Below are positions 8,300 through 16,231 of a DNA stretch of 64,000 bases, in pieces. The position numbers and the translations under genes were made by a program. A model generated the notes under the pieces. That model made no database searches and was not told the origin of the DNA. It was given only the letters and a program-made list of their open reading frames with translations. The DNA lies in contig NZ_MSPW01000002.1 of NCBI RefSeq assembly GCF_001955655.1, forward strand, positions 186,001 to 250,000, read 5' to 3'. Positions within the stretch are counted from its first letter, which is position 1. Each line of letters opens with the position of its first letter. Source of the stretch: Viridibacillus arenosi (GTDB taxonomy: Bacteria > Bacillota > Bacilli > Bacillales_A > Planococcaceae).

Positions 8300-9988
8300 A
8301 TGACTGAACAGGTTTGGCTGTCAAATTATCCGGATAATATTCCTACGTCTTTGGAATATGAAACAATTCCTTTGCAACAGTATTTGACAAGAGCGAGCAG
8401 CAAGACACCTTCCAAAGTTGCAATTCATTTTATGGGGAAGGATATTACGTACAAAGAGTTGTATGAGAGCTCATTAAAGTTCGCCAATTATTTAGTTTCC
8501 ATTGGTATTGAGAAAGGTGATCGCGTAGCCATTATGCTTCCAAATTGTCCTCAAGGCGTTATAGGTTATTTTGGGGTGCTATATGCCGGAGGAATTGTCG
8601 TTCAAACAAACCCGCTTTATACAGAAAGAGAAATTGAGTATCAGATGAAAGATTCGGGCGCAAAGGTGATTTTATCTTTGGATATTTTATATCCCCGTAT
8701 TGCTAAGATCATGAAGGATACTCATCTAGAACATGTCATTATTACAGCGATTAAGGATTACTTACCTTTCCCCAAAAATTTAATTTATCCATTTATTCAG
8801 AAAAAACAATATGACTTTAAGGTTACAGTTGAGCATAGTGGTAGCAATCATTTATTTACAGAAATTATAAGGGTAAGCACAATTGAATCAATCGTTTTAA
8901 ATTTTAACATTGAAGAGGACATCGCATTATTGCAATATACAGGCGGTACAACCGGCTATCCTAAAGGAGTTATGTTAACGCATAAAAACCTAATAGCGAA
9001 CGTACAAATGTGTAGTGTATGGATGTCTGAGTGTATACCAGGTGAAGAGGTAATTATGGGTGTGCTGCCATTTTTCCATGTTTACGGGATGACAACGGTA
9101 TTGTTATTGTCTGTTATGCGAGGAGATAAAATGGTACTCTTACCGAAATTTGATGTTGAAACAACGTTAAAAACGATTCAAAAACAAAAAACAACGCTAT
9201 TCCCAGGGGCGCCTACCCTCTATATAGGTTTATTAAATCATCCAGATATAGCGAAATATAACTTATCTTCTATCAAGGCTTGTATGAGTGGTTCAGCACC
9301 ATTGCCAATTGAAGTACAAGAGAAATTCGAGAAAATTACGGGCGGCAAGCTTGTAGAAGGATACGGTTTAACAGAAACATCACCTGTAACACACTGCAAT
9401 TTTATTTGGCATAATGAGCGTGTGAAAGGTTCTGTCGGCGTTCCTTGGCCGAACACAGACGCGGCTATTCTCCAAGTAGATTCAACAGAGCCACTACCAA
9501 TTGGTGAAATCGGTGAGATTGCTGTGAAAGGTCCTCAAGTGATGAAAGGATACTGGAATCGCCCTGAAGACACAGAAATGGCGATGCGCGATGGTTGGCT
9601 TTTGACTGGAGATCTAGGTTATATGGATGACAAAGGCTACTTTTATGTTGTTGATAGGAAAAAGGATATTATCATTGCTGGTGGATTCAATATTTATCCT
9701 AGAGAAATTGAGGAAGTTTTATATGAGCATGAAGCCGTTCAGGAATGTGTAGCTCTTGGTGTACCAGATCCATATCGCGGTGAAACAGTAAAAGCTTTTA
9801 TCGTGTTAAAAGAAGGTATGAAAGCGACAGAAGAGGAATTCAATACGTATTGCAGAGAAAACTTAGCGGCATTTAAAGTTCCGCGTATTTATGAATTCCG
9901 CGATGAACTACCAAAAACAGCTGTAGGTAAAATACTACGACGTACTTTACAAGATGAAGATAAAGAAAGAACTCAGAAAATTATGTGA
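8300..9988 (+). CDS. lcfA: Long-chain fatty-acid-CoA ligase
   Basis: A 562-residue acyl-CoA synthetase of the AMP-forming (ANL) family, the same length as B. subtilis LcfA. It activates fatty acids with ATP and CoA in the cytosol, the entry step of beta-oxidation. The P-loop motif YTGGTTGYPKG is at 213-223 (K222). The YGLTETSP adenylate motif, the GWLLTGD hinge and the C-terminal PKTAVGKILRR catalytic-lysine segment are all intact. The start ATG 8300 has AAAGGGGGAATGGAG before it. It leads the lcfA-fadR-fadB-etfB-etfA cluster. The upstream cre site implies glucose repression, and FadR should de-repress the pathway when acyl-CoA is present. Confidence 0.93.
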   Translation: MTEQVWLSNYPDNIPTSLEYETIPLQQYLTRASSKTPSKVAIHFMGKDITYKELYESSLKFANYLVSIGIEKGDRVAIMLPNCPQGVIGYFGVLYAGGIVVQTNPLYTEREIEYQMKDSGAKVILSLDILYPRIAKIMKDTHLEHVIITAIKDYLPFPKNLIYPFIQKKQYDFKVTVEHSGSNHLFTEIIRVSTIESIVLNFNIEEDIALLQYTGGTTGYPKGVMLTHKNLIANVQMCSVWMSECIPGEEVIMGVLPFFHVYGMTTVLLLSVMRGDKMVLLPKFDVETTLKTIQKQKTTLFPGAPTLYIGLLNHPDIAKYNLSSIKACMSGSAPLPIEVQEKFEKITGGKLVEGYGLTETSPVTHCNFIWHNERVKGSVGVPWPNTDAAILQVDSTEPLPIGEIGEIAVKGPQVMKGYWNRPEDTEMAMRDGWLLTGDLGYMDDKGYFYVVDRKKDIIIAGGFNIYPREIEEVLYEHEAVQECVALGVPDPYRGETVKAFIVLKEGMKATEEEFNTYCRENLAAFKVPRIYEFRDELPKTAVGKILRRTLQDEDKERTQKIM

Positions 9989-10006
9989 AAATAATGACAA
10001 GTCCGC

Positions 10007-10060
10007 TTGACAAGTGTAAAATGAAATTATAAGATGAAAATATGAATGAATAGTCATTCA
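10007..10060 (+). promoter_or_regulatory. Internal fadR promoter with a consensus FadR operator
   Basis: TTGACA (10007-10012), 17 bases, TAAGAT (10030-10035) make a plausible sigma-A promoter inside the lcfA-fadR gap. TGAATGAATAGTCATTCA (10043-10060) follows at the start point and fits the known B. subtilis FadR box TGAATGAMTANTCATTCA at every position. FadR bound here would block its own promoter and could act as a roadblock to readthrough from lcfA. Confidence 0.85.
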
Positions 10061-10091
10061 TATTTTCATTTTTTATATGGTGGTGATCGTA

Positions 10092-10673
10092 TTGAAGAAA
10101 GATAAACCGAAGTATAGACAAATTATCGATGCGGCCGTTATTGTAATTGCGGAAAATGGTTATCACCATGCACAAGTTTCCAAAATTGCTAAACAGGCAG
10201 GCGTCGCCGATGGAACAATCTATTTATACTTTAAAAACAAAGAAGACATATTAATTTCGGTTTTTAAGGAAAAAATGTCTGTGTTTGTAGAAAATTTACA
10301 GTGTATAATTAGAGATGGAAAGTCATCGTCTGAAAAGTTAAATGCGATGATTGAGAAACATTTCCAGGTACTAGCAGGAGATCATCATTTGGCTACAGTT
10401 ACACAATTAGAGCTTCGTCAGTCTAATAAAGATGTTCGTCTCAAAATCAATACGATATTAAGAGAGTATTTAATATTACTTGATGAAATATTAGTAGAAG
10501 GTATGGAGACGAAAGAATTCAATCCAGAGATGGATCTGCGACTTGCTCGTCAGCTCATTTTTGGAACGATTGATGAGGTAACAACATCATGGGTCATGAA
10601 TGATCATAAATATGATTTAACTGCGCTAGCACCGAAAGTACAACATTTAATACTCAATGGAATAAAGGCATAG
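10092..10673 (+). CDS. fadR: TetR family fatty-acid degradation repressor FadR
   Basis: A 193-residue TetR-type regulator. The N-terminal HTH (AGVADGTIYLYFKNKEDIL at about residues 34-52) and the segment GDHHLATVTQLELRQSN are nearly those of B. subtilis FadR (YsiA). That protein represses beta-oxidation genes and is released by long-chain acyl-CoA. I place the start at TTG 10092, giving MKKDKPKYRQII as in B. subtilis, because GGTGGTGA (10079-10086) is a well-spaced ribosome site for it. A longer reading from ATG 10077 would put that site inside the coding region. The matching operator lies just upstream. Confidence 0.93.
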   Translation: MKKDKPKYRQIIDAAVIVIAENGYHHAQVSKIAKQAGVADGTIYLYFKNKEDILISVFKEKMSVFVENLQCIIRDGKSSSEKLNAMIEKHFQVLAGDHHLATVTQLELRQSNKDVRLKINTILREYLILLDEILVEGMETKEFNPEMDLRLARQLIFGTIDEVTTSWVMNDHKYDLTALAPKVQHLILNGIKA

Positions 10674-10693
10674 GCAATTGTAAAAATCAATTG

Positions 10694-10732
10694 GTTGAAT
10701 TGGTAGTAGCCAAACCATTGCTTCGATTCAAC
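10694..10732 (+). repeat. Inverted repeat between fadR and fadB
   Basis: GTTGAAT (10694-10700) and ATTCAAC (10726-10732) are complementary across a 25-base loop that itself contains a weak TTGG/CCAA pairing. There is no T run, so it is not a normal terminator. It could be an mRNA processing hairpin, or it may have no function. Confidence 0.3.
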
Positions 10733-10777
10733 TAGGAAACTACTTACATAGCCAAATGCAAAGGGGGAAATGGGAGT

Positions 10778-11551
10778 ATGGAATTTTTACGTTGGACAGT
10801 TGAAGATGGAGTTGCAATTGCAACGATTCAGCGCCCACCCGCTAATGCTTTATCGCGGGGACTAATTTTAGAAGTAAATGAACTTTTAACTGCTGTAGAG
10901 CACGATAATTCAGTTCGAGTCATTGTATTGCATGGAGAGGGAAGATTCTTCTCAGCAGGAGCAGATATTAAAGAATTTACAGATGTTACATCGGGTGCTG
11001 AATTTGTAAAATTGTCTGCTAATGGACAAGATGTCTTTGAGCGTTTAGAGAAATTCTCTAAGCCAGTTATTGCTGGAATTCACGGCGCAGCTTTAGGTGG
11101 GGGACTTGAGCTAGCGATGAGTTGTCATTTCCGCTATGTGACTGAAAATGCGAAATTAGGATTACCTGAATTACAATTAGGGTTAATTCCTGGTTTTGGC
11201 GGTACACAGCGTTTGCCTCGCTATGTTGGGGTAGCAAAAGCGGCAGAAATGATGTTTACTAGTGATCCAATTTCCGGTACGGAGGCTGTCAAGTGGGGCT
11301 TAGCAAACGCTGCCTTTTCTGATGAGGAATTACTACCTCAAACGATTGCAACAGCGAAACGTATTGCAAAAAAAAGTTCGGTTGCTTTAAAAGCCGCAAT
11401 CGATATGCTGCAATATGCTAAACATACTTCATTCTACGAAGGCATTGAAGCTGAGGCAAAAGCTTTTGGTACCGTTTTCATGTCTGATGATGCCAAAGAA
11501 GGTATCCAAGCATTCATCGAAAAACGTGAACCAACTTTCACAGGAAAATAA
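10778..11551 (+). CDS. fadB: Enoyl-CoA hydratase
   Basis: A 257-residue crotonase-fold enzyme that hydrates trans-2-enoyl-CoA in beta-oxidation. The oxyanion-hole segments SAGADI (59-64) and GAALGGG (103-109) are present. The two glutamates of true hydratases are at E111 and E131 (PELQLGLIPGFGGTQ), with the 20-residue spacing seen in characterised hydratases. The length matches B. subtilis FadB (YsiB). The start ATG has AAAGGGGGA upstream. It lies between fadR and the electron-transfer flavoprotein genes, which take electrons from the acyl-CoA dehydrogenases encoded elsewhere. Confidence 0.92.
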   Translation: MEFLRWTVEDGVAIATIQRPPANALSRGLILEVNELLTAVEHDNSVRVIVLHGEGRFFSAGADIKEFTDVTSGAEFVKLSANGQDVFERLEKFSKPVIAGIHGAALGGGLELAMSCHFRYVTENAKLGLPELQLGLIPGFGGTQRLPRYVGVAKAAEMMFTSDPISGTEAVKWGLANAAFSDEELLPQTIATAKRIAKKSSVALKAAIDMLQYAKHTSFYEGIEAEAKAFGTVFMSDDAKEGIQAFIEKREPTFTGK

Positions 11552-11575
11552 AAATAGTATTAGGAGGTTTGTTGA

Positions 11576-12349
11576 ATGAACATTTTTGTATTAGTAAAAC
11601 GTACTTTTGACACAGAAGAAAAGATTGTTGTAACTGGTGGGGCAATCCAAGAAGATGGAGCTGAATTCATCATCAACCCATACGATGAATACGCAATCGA
11701 AGAAGCTATTCAAGTTCGTGATGCACAAGGCGGCGAAGTAACAGTTGTTACTCTCGGCGGAGAAGATGCAGAAAAACAACTCCGTACAGCTTTAGCAATG
11801 GGAGCTGATAAAGCTGTCTTAATCAACACTGAAGATGATTTAGATGAGCTTGATCAATTCTCAGCAGCATATATTTTAGCTGAATACTTAAAAGATAAAG
11901 AAGCAGATCTAATTTTAGGTGGTAACGTTGCTATCGATGGTGGCTCAGGTCAAGTAGGTCCACGTGTTGCGGAATTACTAGGTATTAACTATGTAACAAC
12001 GATTACTAAACTTGATATCGATGGTAAAACTGCGAAAATTATTCGTGACGTAGAAGGGGATTCAGAAGTTCTTGAAGCACAATTACCACTTTTAGTGACA
12101 GCGCAACAAGGTTTAAACGAGCCTCGTTACCCATCATTACCTGGTATTATGAAAGCGAAGAAAAAGCCTCTTGAAGAGCTAGAATTAGATGATTTAGATA
12201 TTGATGAAGATGATGTTCAAGCAAAGACTACAACAGTTGAAATTTACTTACCAGCTCAAAAAGTAGCTGGACGTGTATTAGAAGGCGATTTATCAGAACA
12301 AGTTAAAGAGCTTGTAAGTCTATTACATTCTGAAGCAAAAGTCGTTTAA
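11576..12349 (+). CDS. etfB: Electron transfer flavoprotein, beta subunit
   Basis: A 257-residue ETF beta subunit. It begins MNIFVLVKRTFDTEEKI and has the signature near residue 40 (NPYDEYAIEEAI) and the GADKAVLI segment near 77. The subunit pairs with EtfA to carry electrons from acyl-CoA dehydrogenases to the quinone pool. TAGGAGG lies before the ATG. etfA starts 32 bases after the stop. Confidence 0.95.
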   Translation: MNIFVLVKRTFDTEEKIVVTGGAIQEDGAEFIINPYDEYAIEEAIQVRDAQGGEVTVVTLGGEDAEKQLRTALAMGADKAVLINTEDDLDELDQFSAAYILAEYLKDKEADLILGGNVAIDGGSGQVGPRVAELLGINYVTTITKLDIDGKTAKIIRDVEGDSEVLEAQLPLLVTAQQGLNEPRYPSLPGIMKAKKKPLEELELDDLDIDEDDVQAKTTTVEIYLPAQKVAGRVLEGDLSEQVKELVSLLHSEAKVV

Positions 12350-12381
12350 GCTGATTTTAAATTGTATGGGAGGGACATAAC

Positions 12382-13359
12382 ATGTCTAAAAAAGTATTAG
12401 TATTAGGTGAAGTACGCGAAGGAAGCTTAAGAAATGTATCATTCGAAGCTATTGCAGCTGCAAAAAAAGTGTCTGGTAGCGGAGAAGTTGTAGGCGTTCT
12501 AATCGGAGACGCTGTAGCGAATCTTGCCGAGGAACTTATTCAAAACGGTGCAGACCGTGTAGTGACTGTTGAACACCCACATTTAAAACAGTATACTTCT
12601 GATGGCTTTAGCCAAGCATTTATGGCTGTTACTGAGCAAGAGCAACCAGAAGCAATCGTTTTCGGTCATACTGCTCTAGGTAAAGACCTTTCACCTAAAC
12701 TAGCTAGTAAATTACAAAGCGGTTTAGTATCAGATGTTACAGATATCGAAGGGGAAGATGATTCAGTAGTTTTCATCCGTCCAATCTATTCTGGTAAAGC
12801 ATTTGAAAAAGTACAAGTGAAAGAGGGACTTGTGTTTGTGACAATCCGTCCAAATAACATTGCACCTCTAGCAAAAGATGAATCTCGCTCAGGTGATGTG
12901 TCATCAATTTCTGTAGATATTACGAATCTACGTACTATTATTAAAGAAGTTGTTCGCAAATCAACAGAAGGCGTTGATTTGTCAGAAGCGAAAGTAGTAG
13001 TAGCCGGTGGTCGTGGCGTGAAAAGTGAAGAAGGTTTTGCTCCATTAAAAGAGCTTGCTAACGTACTAGGTGGCGCTGTAGGTGCTTCACGTGGAGCATG
13101 TGACGCTGATTATTGCGATTATTCATTGCAAATCGGTCAAACTGGTAAAGTTGTTACGCCTGATCTTTATATCGCTGCTGGTATTTCAGGTGCAATCCAA
13201 CATTTAGCTGGTATGTCTAACTCAAAAGTAATCGTTGCGATCAATAAAGATCCAGAAGCGAATATCTTTAAAGTAGCTGACTACGGTATCGTCGGAGATC
13301 TTTTTGAAGTTATCCCAATGCTTACTGAAGAGTTCAAAAAATTATTAGTAAACGCATAA
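12382..13359 (+). CDS. etfA: Electron transfer flavoprotein, alpha subunit
   Basis: A 325-residue ETF alpha subunit. The C-terminal FAD-binding domain shows VVAGGRGVKSEEGF and GASRGACDADYC (from G234) with the conserved arginine R237, then the AAGISGAIQHLAGM and NKDPEANIFKVADYGIVGD segments. It forms a heterodimer with EtfB. GGGAGGG is present before the ATG. A strong terminator ends the operon. Confidence 0.95.
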   Translation: MSKKVLVLGEVREGSLRNVSFEAIAAAKKVSGSGEVVGVLIGDAVANLAEELIQNGADRVVTVEHPHLKQYTSDGFSQAFMAVTEQEQPEAIVFGHTALGKDLSPKLASKLQSGLVSDVTDIEGEDDSVVFIRPIYSGKAFEKVQVKEGLVFVTIRPNNIAPLAKDESRSGDVSSISVDITNLRTIIKEVVRKSTEGVDLSEAKVVVAGGRGVKSEEGFAPLKELANVLGGAVGASRGACDADYCDYSLQIGQTGKVVTPDLYIAAGISGAIQHLAGMSNSKVIVAINKDPEANIFKVADYGIVGDLFEVIPMLTEEFKKLLVNA

Positions 13360-13370
13360 TAGCTGCTTCT

Positions 13371-13409
13371 AAACCCTGTAAACGGTCATACTATTTACAG
13401 GGTTTTCTT
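13371..13409 (+). terminator. Intrinsic terminator after etfA
   Basis: AAACCCTGTAAA (13371-13382) pairs with TTTACAGGGTTT (13394-13405), followed by TTCTTC. Confidence 0.85.
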
Positions 13410-13471
13410 CATCCAAGCATACATACTAACGTGTGATAGACGTTTTTTACTATCGTTATTGCAAAATAATG

Positions 13472-13518
13472 CTGTTATAAGCATAACAGTCGCTCGTGCT
13501 TTTCATCCATGCTATACT
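13472..13518 (+). promoter_or_regulatory. trxA promoter of the Spx-activated type
   Basis: An extended -10 (TGC then TATACT, 13510-13518) has no usable -35 at 17 bases. AGCA at 13480-13483 would lie at about -44 from the expected start. In B. subtilis, Spx with RNA polymerase alpha recognises an AGCA element at -44 of trxA, so this layout is the known one. The AGCA lies in the loop of an inverted repeat CTGTTAT/ATAACAG (13472-13478 and 13483-13489). Confidence 0.6.
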
Positions 13519-13552
13519 ACCGTTATACGTAAGTTGAAGGAGGATATTTAAT

Positions 13553-13867
13553 ATGGCAATCGTACACGCAACAGATGCAAGCTTTTCACATGATATCGCA
13601 GAAGGTTTAGTACTAGTTGATTTTTGGGCAACTTGGTGCGGACCTTGTAAAATGATCGCTCCTGTTTTAGAAGAACTAGATTCTGAATTAAACGGTGCAG
13701 CTAAAATTGTTAAAGTTGATGTAGACCAAAACCAAGAAACAGCAAGCAAATTCGGCATTATGTCAATTCCAACTCTATTATTATTCAAAGACGGAGAGCC
13801 AGTTGATAAAACTGTTGGTTTCCAACCGAAAGAAGCATTAGCTGAATTCATTCAAAAACACGCTTAA
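13553..13867 (+). CDS. trxA: Thioredoxin
   Basis: A 104-residue thioredoxin with the redox motif WCGPC at 28-32 (C29, C32), the [12 protein letters not shown] context and the cis-proline segment SIPTLLLF. It is the general disulfide reductant of the cytosol. The start ATG 13553 has AAGGAGG. It is a single-gene transcript with its own promoter and terminator. Confidence 0.97.
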   Translation: MAIVHATDASFSHDIAEGLVLVDFWATWCGPCKMIAPVLEELDSELNGAAKIVKVDVDQNQETASKFGIMSIPTLLLFKDGEPVDKTVGFQPKEALAEFIQKHA

Positions 13868-13887
13868 TCTTTGAAAAAATGAATATT

Positions 13888-13921
13888 AAACCGGGTTCCT
13901 ACAATGGTTCCCGGTTTTTTT
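13888..13921 (+). terminator. Intrinsic terminator after trxA
   Basis: AACCGGG (13888-13894) pairs with CCCGGTT (13910-13916), followed by a T run to 13921. Confidence 0.8.
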
Positions 13922-13966
13922 TAGAATTAATAGAGATTAAAACTATTATGTAAAGAATATAAATAC

Positions 13967-14076
13967 AGCGCCTAGACCTCGAGGTCAAAAGCTCAATTGA
14001 CGTGGAGGTTATAGAATAACCTTTAGGTCAATTCGCCTATGATTGCCGGAACTGAACAAGGTGCTCGCACTTTTTT
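13967..14076 (+). promoter_or_regulatory. Structured leader element upstream of uvrC
   Basis: This is about 110 bases of dense base pairing. An outer stem AGCGCCT (13967-13973) pairs with AGGTGCT (14059-14065, one G-U). Inside is a perfect 12-base palindrome GACCTCGAGGTC (13975-13986). A two-part hairpin follows: AATTGAC (13995-14001) with GTCAATT (14027-14033), and within it AGGTTAT (14006-14012) with ATAACCT (14016-14022). The 3' side of the outer stem can instead fold as AAGGTG/CACTTT (14058-14073) followed by six Ts, a small terminator. The two folds exclude each other. The T run ends 14 bases before the uvrC start codon. I recall similar intergenic elements in related genomes but cannot confirm it here. 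Confidence 0.5.
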
Positions 14077-14090
14077 AAGAAGGTGATAAG

Positions 14091-15866
14091 ATGAACGAAT
14101 TAATAAAACAAAAATTGGCCATTCTACCTGACCAACCTGGATGTTATTTGATGAAGGATCGTCAAGGAACAATTATTTATGTCGGCAAAGCTAAAGTATT
14201 AAAAAATCGCGTACGTTCTTATTTCACAGGCAGCCACGATGGTAAAACGCAAAGACTTGTTAGTGAAATAGAAGACTTCGAGTACATCGTGACATCTTCG
14301 GATATAGAGGCATTTATCTTAGAGTTAAACCTCATTAAAACTCATGATCCGAAATACAACATTATGCTGAAGGATGACAAGACGTACCCATATATTAAAA
14401 TAACGAATGAGAAGCACCCGCGACTGCTTATTGTCCGCAAAATAAAAAAGGATAATGGTAAATATTTTGGGCCTTATCCGAATAGCTTTGCTGCAAATGA
14501 AACGAAAAAATTACTTGATCGCTTATATCCGCTAAGGAAATGCACAAATTTACCGAATCGAGTTTGCTTATACTATCATTTAGGACAATGTCTAGCTCCT
14601 TGTGTAAAAGAAGTTGAGAAAGAGCAATATCAAGAGATCATTCAAGGTATTACGAGTTTCCTAAATGGTGGGTACGGAGAAGTCAAAGAAGATTTAAATG
14701 CAAAAATGCTCGATGCAGCTGAAAAATTAGATTTCGAACGAGCAAAAGAATATCGAGATCAAATTTCACATATTGAAACTGTCATGGAACGCCAGAAGAT
14801 TACGCTTACGGATTTAACGAATCGTGACGTTTTTGGTTATGCGGTTGATAAAGGTTGGATGTGTATCCAAGTATTCTTTGTAAGACAAGGAAAGTTGATT
14901 GAAAGAGATGTTTCGTTATTCCCTATTTATCGAGATCCTGAGGAAGAATTTTTAACATTTGTGGGGCGCTTTTATGAACAGGCAGAACATATCAAGCCAA
15001 AGGAAATCTTTATACCTTCCAATATTGAAGGAGACCTTCTAGCTACAGTACTTGATTTAAAAGTGACGATACCTCAAAGGGGAAAGAAAAAAGAGCTTGT
15101 TGATTTAGCGAGTAAAAATGCTCAAATTGCTATCTCTGAGAAGTTCCAGTTACTTGAGCGTCAAGAAAAAAGAACAATAGGTGCCTGCGAAGAATTGGGA
15201 AATGCGATGAATATTGCAATACCGCTTCGCATAGAATCATTTGATAATTCCCATATTTTTGGAGCGGACGCCGTCTCAGCGATGGTAGTTTTTATTGACG
15301 GTAAGCCTAGCAAAAAGGATTATCGAAAATATAAAATTCAAGTTGCAGCAAAGCACGACGATTACGGTGCAATGCGAGAAGTCATTCGCCGAAGATATAC
15401 TCGTGTATTAAGAGATGGCTTACCTTTACCCGATTTAATCGTTATTGATGGTGGGAAAGGACAAATGGAAGTAGCAAGAGAAATCTTAGAAGATGAGCTT
15501 GGTTTAGATATTCCTATTGCAGGTTTGGCAAAAGATGATAAACACCAAACTTCTCAATTGCTGTATGGCTCGCCGCCAGAAATTATTCCGTTGAAGAGAA
15601 CGAGTGAAGCGTTTTATCTTTTACAAAGAATTCAAGATGAAGTTCACCGTTTTGCTATTACCTTCCATCGCCAATTACATGAAAAGAATGCCATTACATC
15701 TGTTCTCGATGAAATTGAAGGAATTGGACCAAAAAGAAAGCAACAGCTTCTCAAACAATTCGGATCTGTTAAAAAAATTCGTGAGGCATCCTATGAAGAA
15801 TTAGTAGCTGCGAATGTACCAAAAAAACTAGCTCAAACCATATTTACTTATTTTTCTGAAAAATAA
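14091..15866 (+). CDS. uvrC: UvrABC system protein C (excinuclease subunit)
   Basis: A 591-residue UvrC, normal length. The N-terminal GIY-YIG nuclease ([19 protein letters not shown], about 17-35) makes the 3' cut. A cysteine-rich stretch ([24 protein letters not shown]) follows, then the UVR motif ([21 protein letters not shown], about 205-225). The RNase H-like nuclease has [11 protein letters not shown] and [11 protein letters not shown] for the 5' cut. The C-terminal end is a helix-hairpin-helix ([19 protein letters not shown]). It acts with UvrA and UvrB in nucleotide excision repair. AAGAAGGTGAT precedes the ATG. The structured leader ends just before it. Confidence 0.96.
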   Translation: MNELIKQKLAILPDQPGCYLMKDRQGTIIYVGKAKVLKNRVRSYFTGSHDGKTQRLVSEIEDFEYIVTSSDIEAFILELNLIKTHDPKYNIMLKDDKTYPYIKITNEKHPRLLIVRKIKKDNGKYFGPYPNSFAANETKKLLDRLYPLRKCTNLPNRVCLYYHLGQCLAPCVKEVEKEQYQEIIQGITSFLNGGYGEVKEDLNAKMLDAAEKLDFERAKEYRDQISHIETVMERQKITLTDLTNRDVFGYAVDKGWMCIQVFFVRQGKLIERDVSLFPIYRDPEEEFLTFVGRFYEQAEHIKPKEIFIPSNIEGDLLATVLDLKVTIPQRGKKKELVDLASKNAQIAISEKFQLLERQEKRTIGACEELGNAMNIAIPLRIESFDNSHIFGADAVSAMVVFIDGKPSKKDYRKYKIQVAAKHDDYGAMREVIRRRYTRVLRDGLPLPDLIVIDGGKGQMEVAREILEDELGLDIPIAGLAKDDKHQTSQLLYGSPPEIIPLKRTSEAFYLLQRIQDEVHRFAITFHRQLHEKNAITSVLDEIEGIGPKRKQQLLKQFGSVKKIREASYEELVAANVPKKLAQTIFTYFSEK

Positions 15867-15884
15867 ATTGTAGTAATCTGAAAA

Positions 15885-15913
15885 TTGTGTTAAGGTAACA
15901 TTACTATTATAAA
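15885..15913 (+). promoter_or_regulatory. lysC promoter
   Basis: TTGTGT (15885-15890), 17 bases, TATAAA (15908-15913). The predicted start is a few bases before the lysine riboswitch. Confidence 0.6.
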
Positions 15914-15920
15914 TAATCAC

Positions 15921-16177
15921 TATTTAGTGATGATAGAGGCGCGGATTTCAAGAGTAATCAGCAAGAGGATGAGTAGATCCTATGACTGCTGACGAAAGGG
16001 GAGGCCGCCGAAGTGATAAATTGACTATTTCCAATTTATTACTGGTTCTGCATTTAACAAGTGTAGAATTGTCAGATCCGTTTCGGTTCTGGAGGGCTAT
16101 CTCACATGAATGTTCTTTTGAACGTGCATGCTACGAGGCGGCTTTTCACACTTAAACGTGTGAAAGGCTGCTTTTTT
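15921..16177 (+). promoter_or_regulatory. Lysine riboswitch (L box) with terminator
   Basis: The RNA starts with the L-box signature GATGATAGAGGCGCGG (15930-15945), then TTCAAGAGTAATCAG and the GACGAAAGGGGAGGCCGCCGA segment. A long P3-P5 region follows, closing near 16105. The expression platform ends in a terminator: GCGGCTTTTCACAC pairs with GTGTGAAAGGCTGC (about 16138-16172), followed by six Ts. Lysine binding should favour the terminator and shut off lysC, the established mechanism for this class. Confidence 0.93.
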
Positions 16178-16231
16178 CATAAGATGTCATTGTGAATACG
16201 GTCGTCATAACAAATAAGGGAGAGGTTATGG

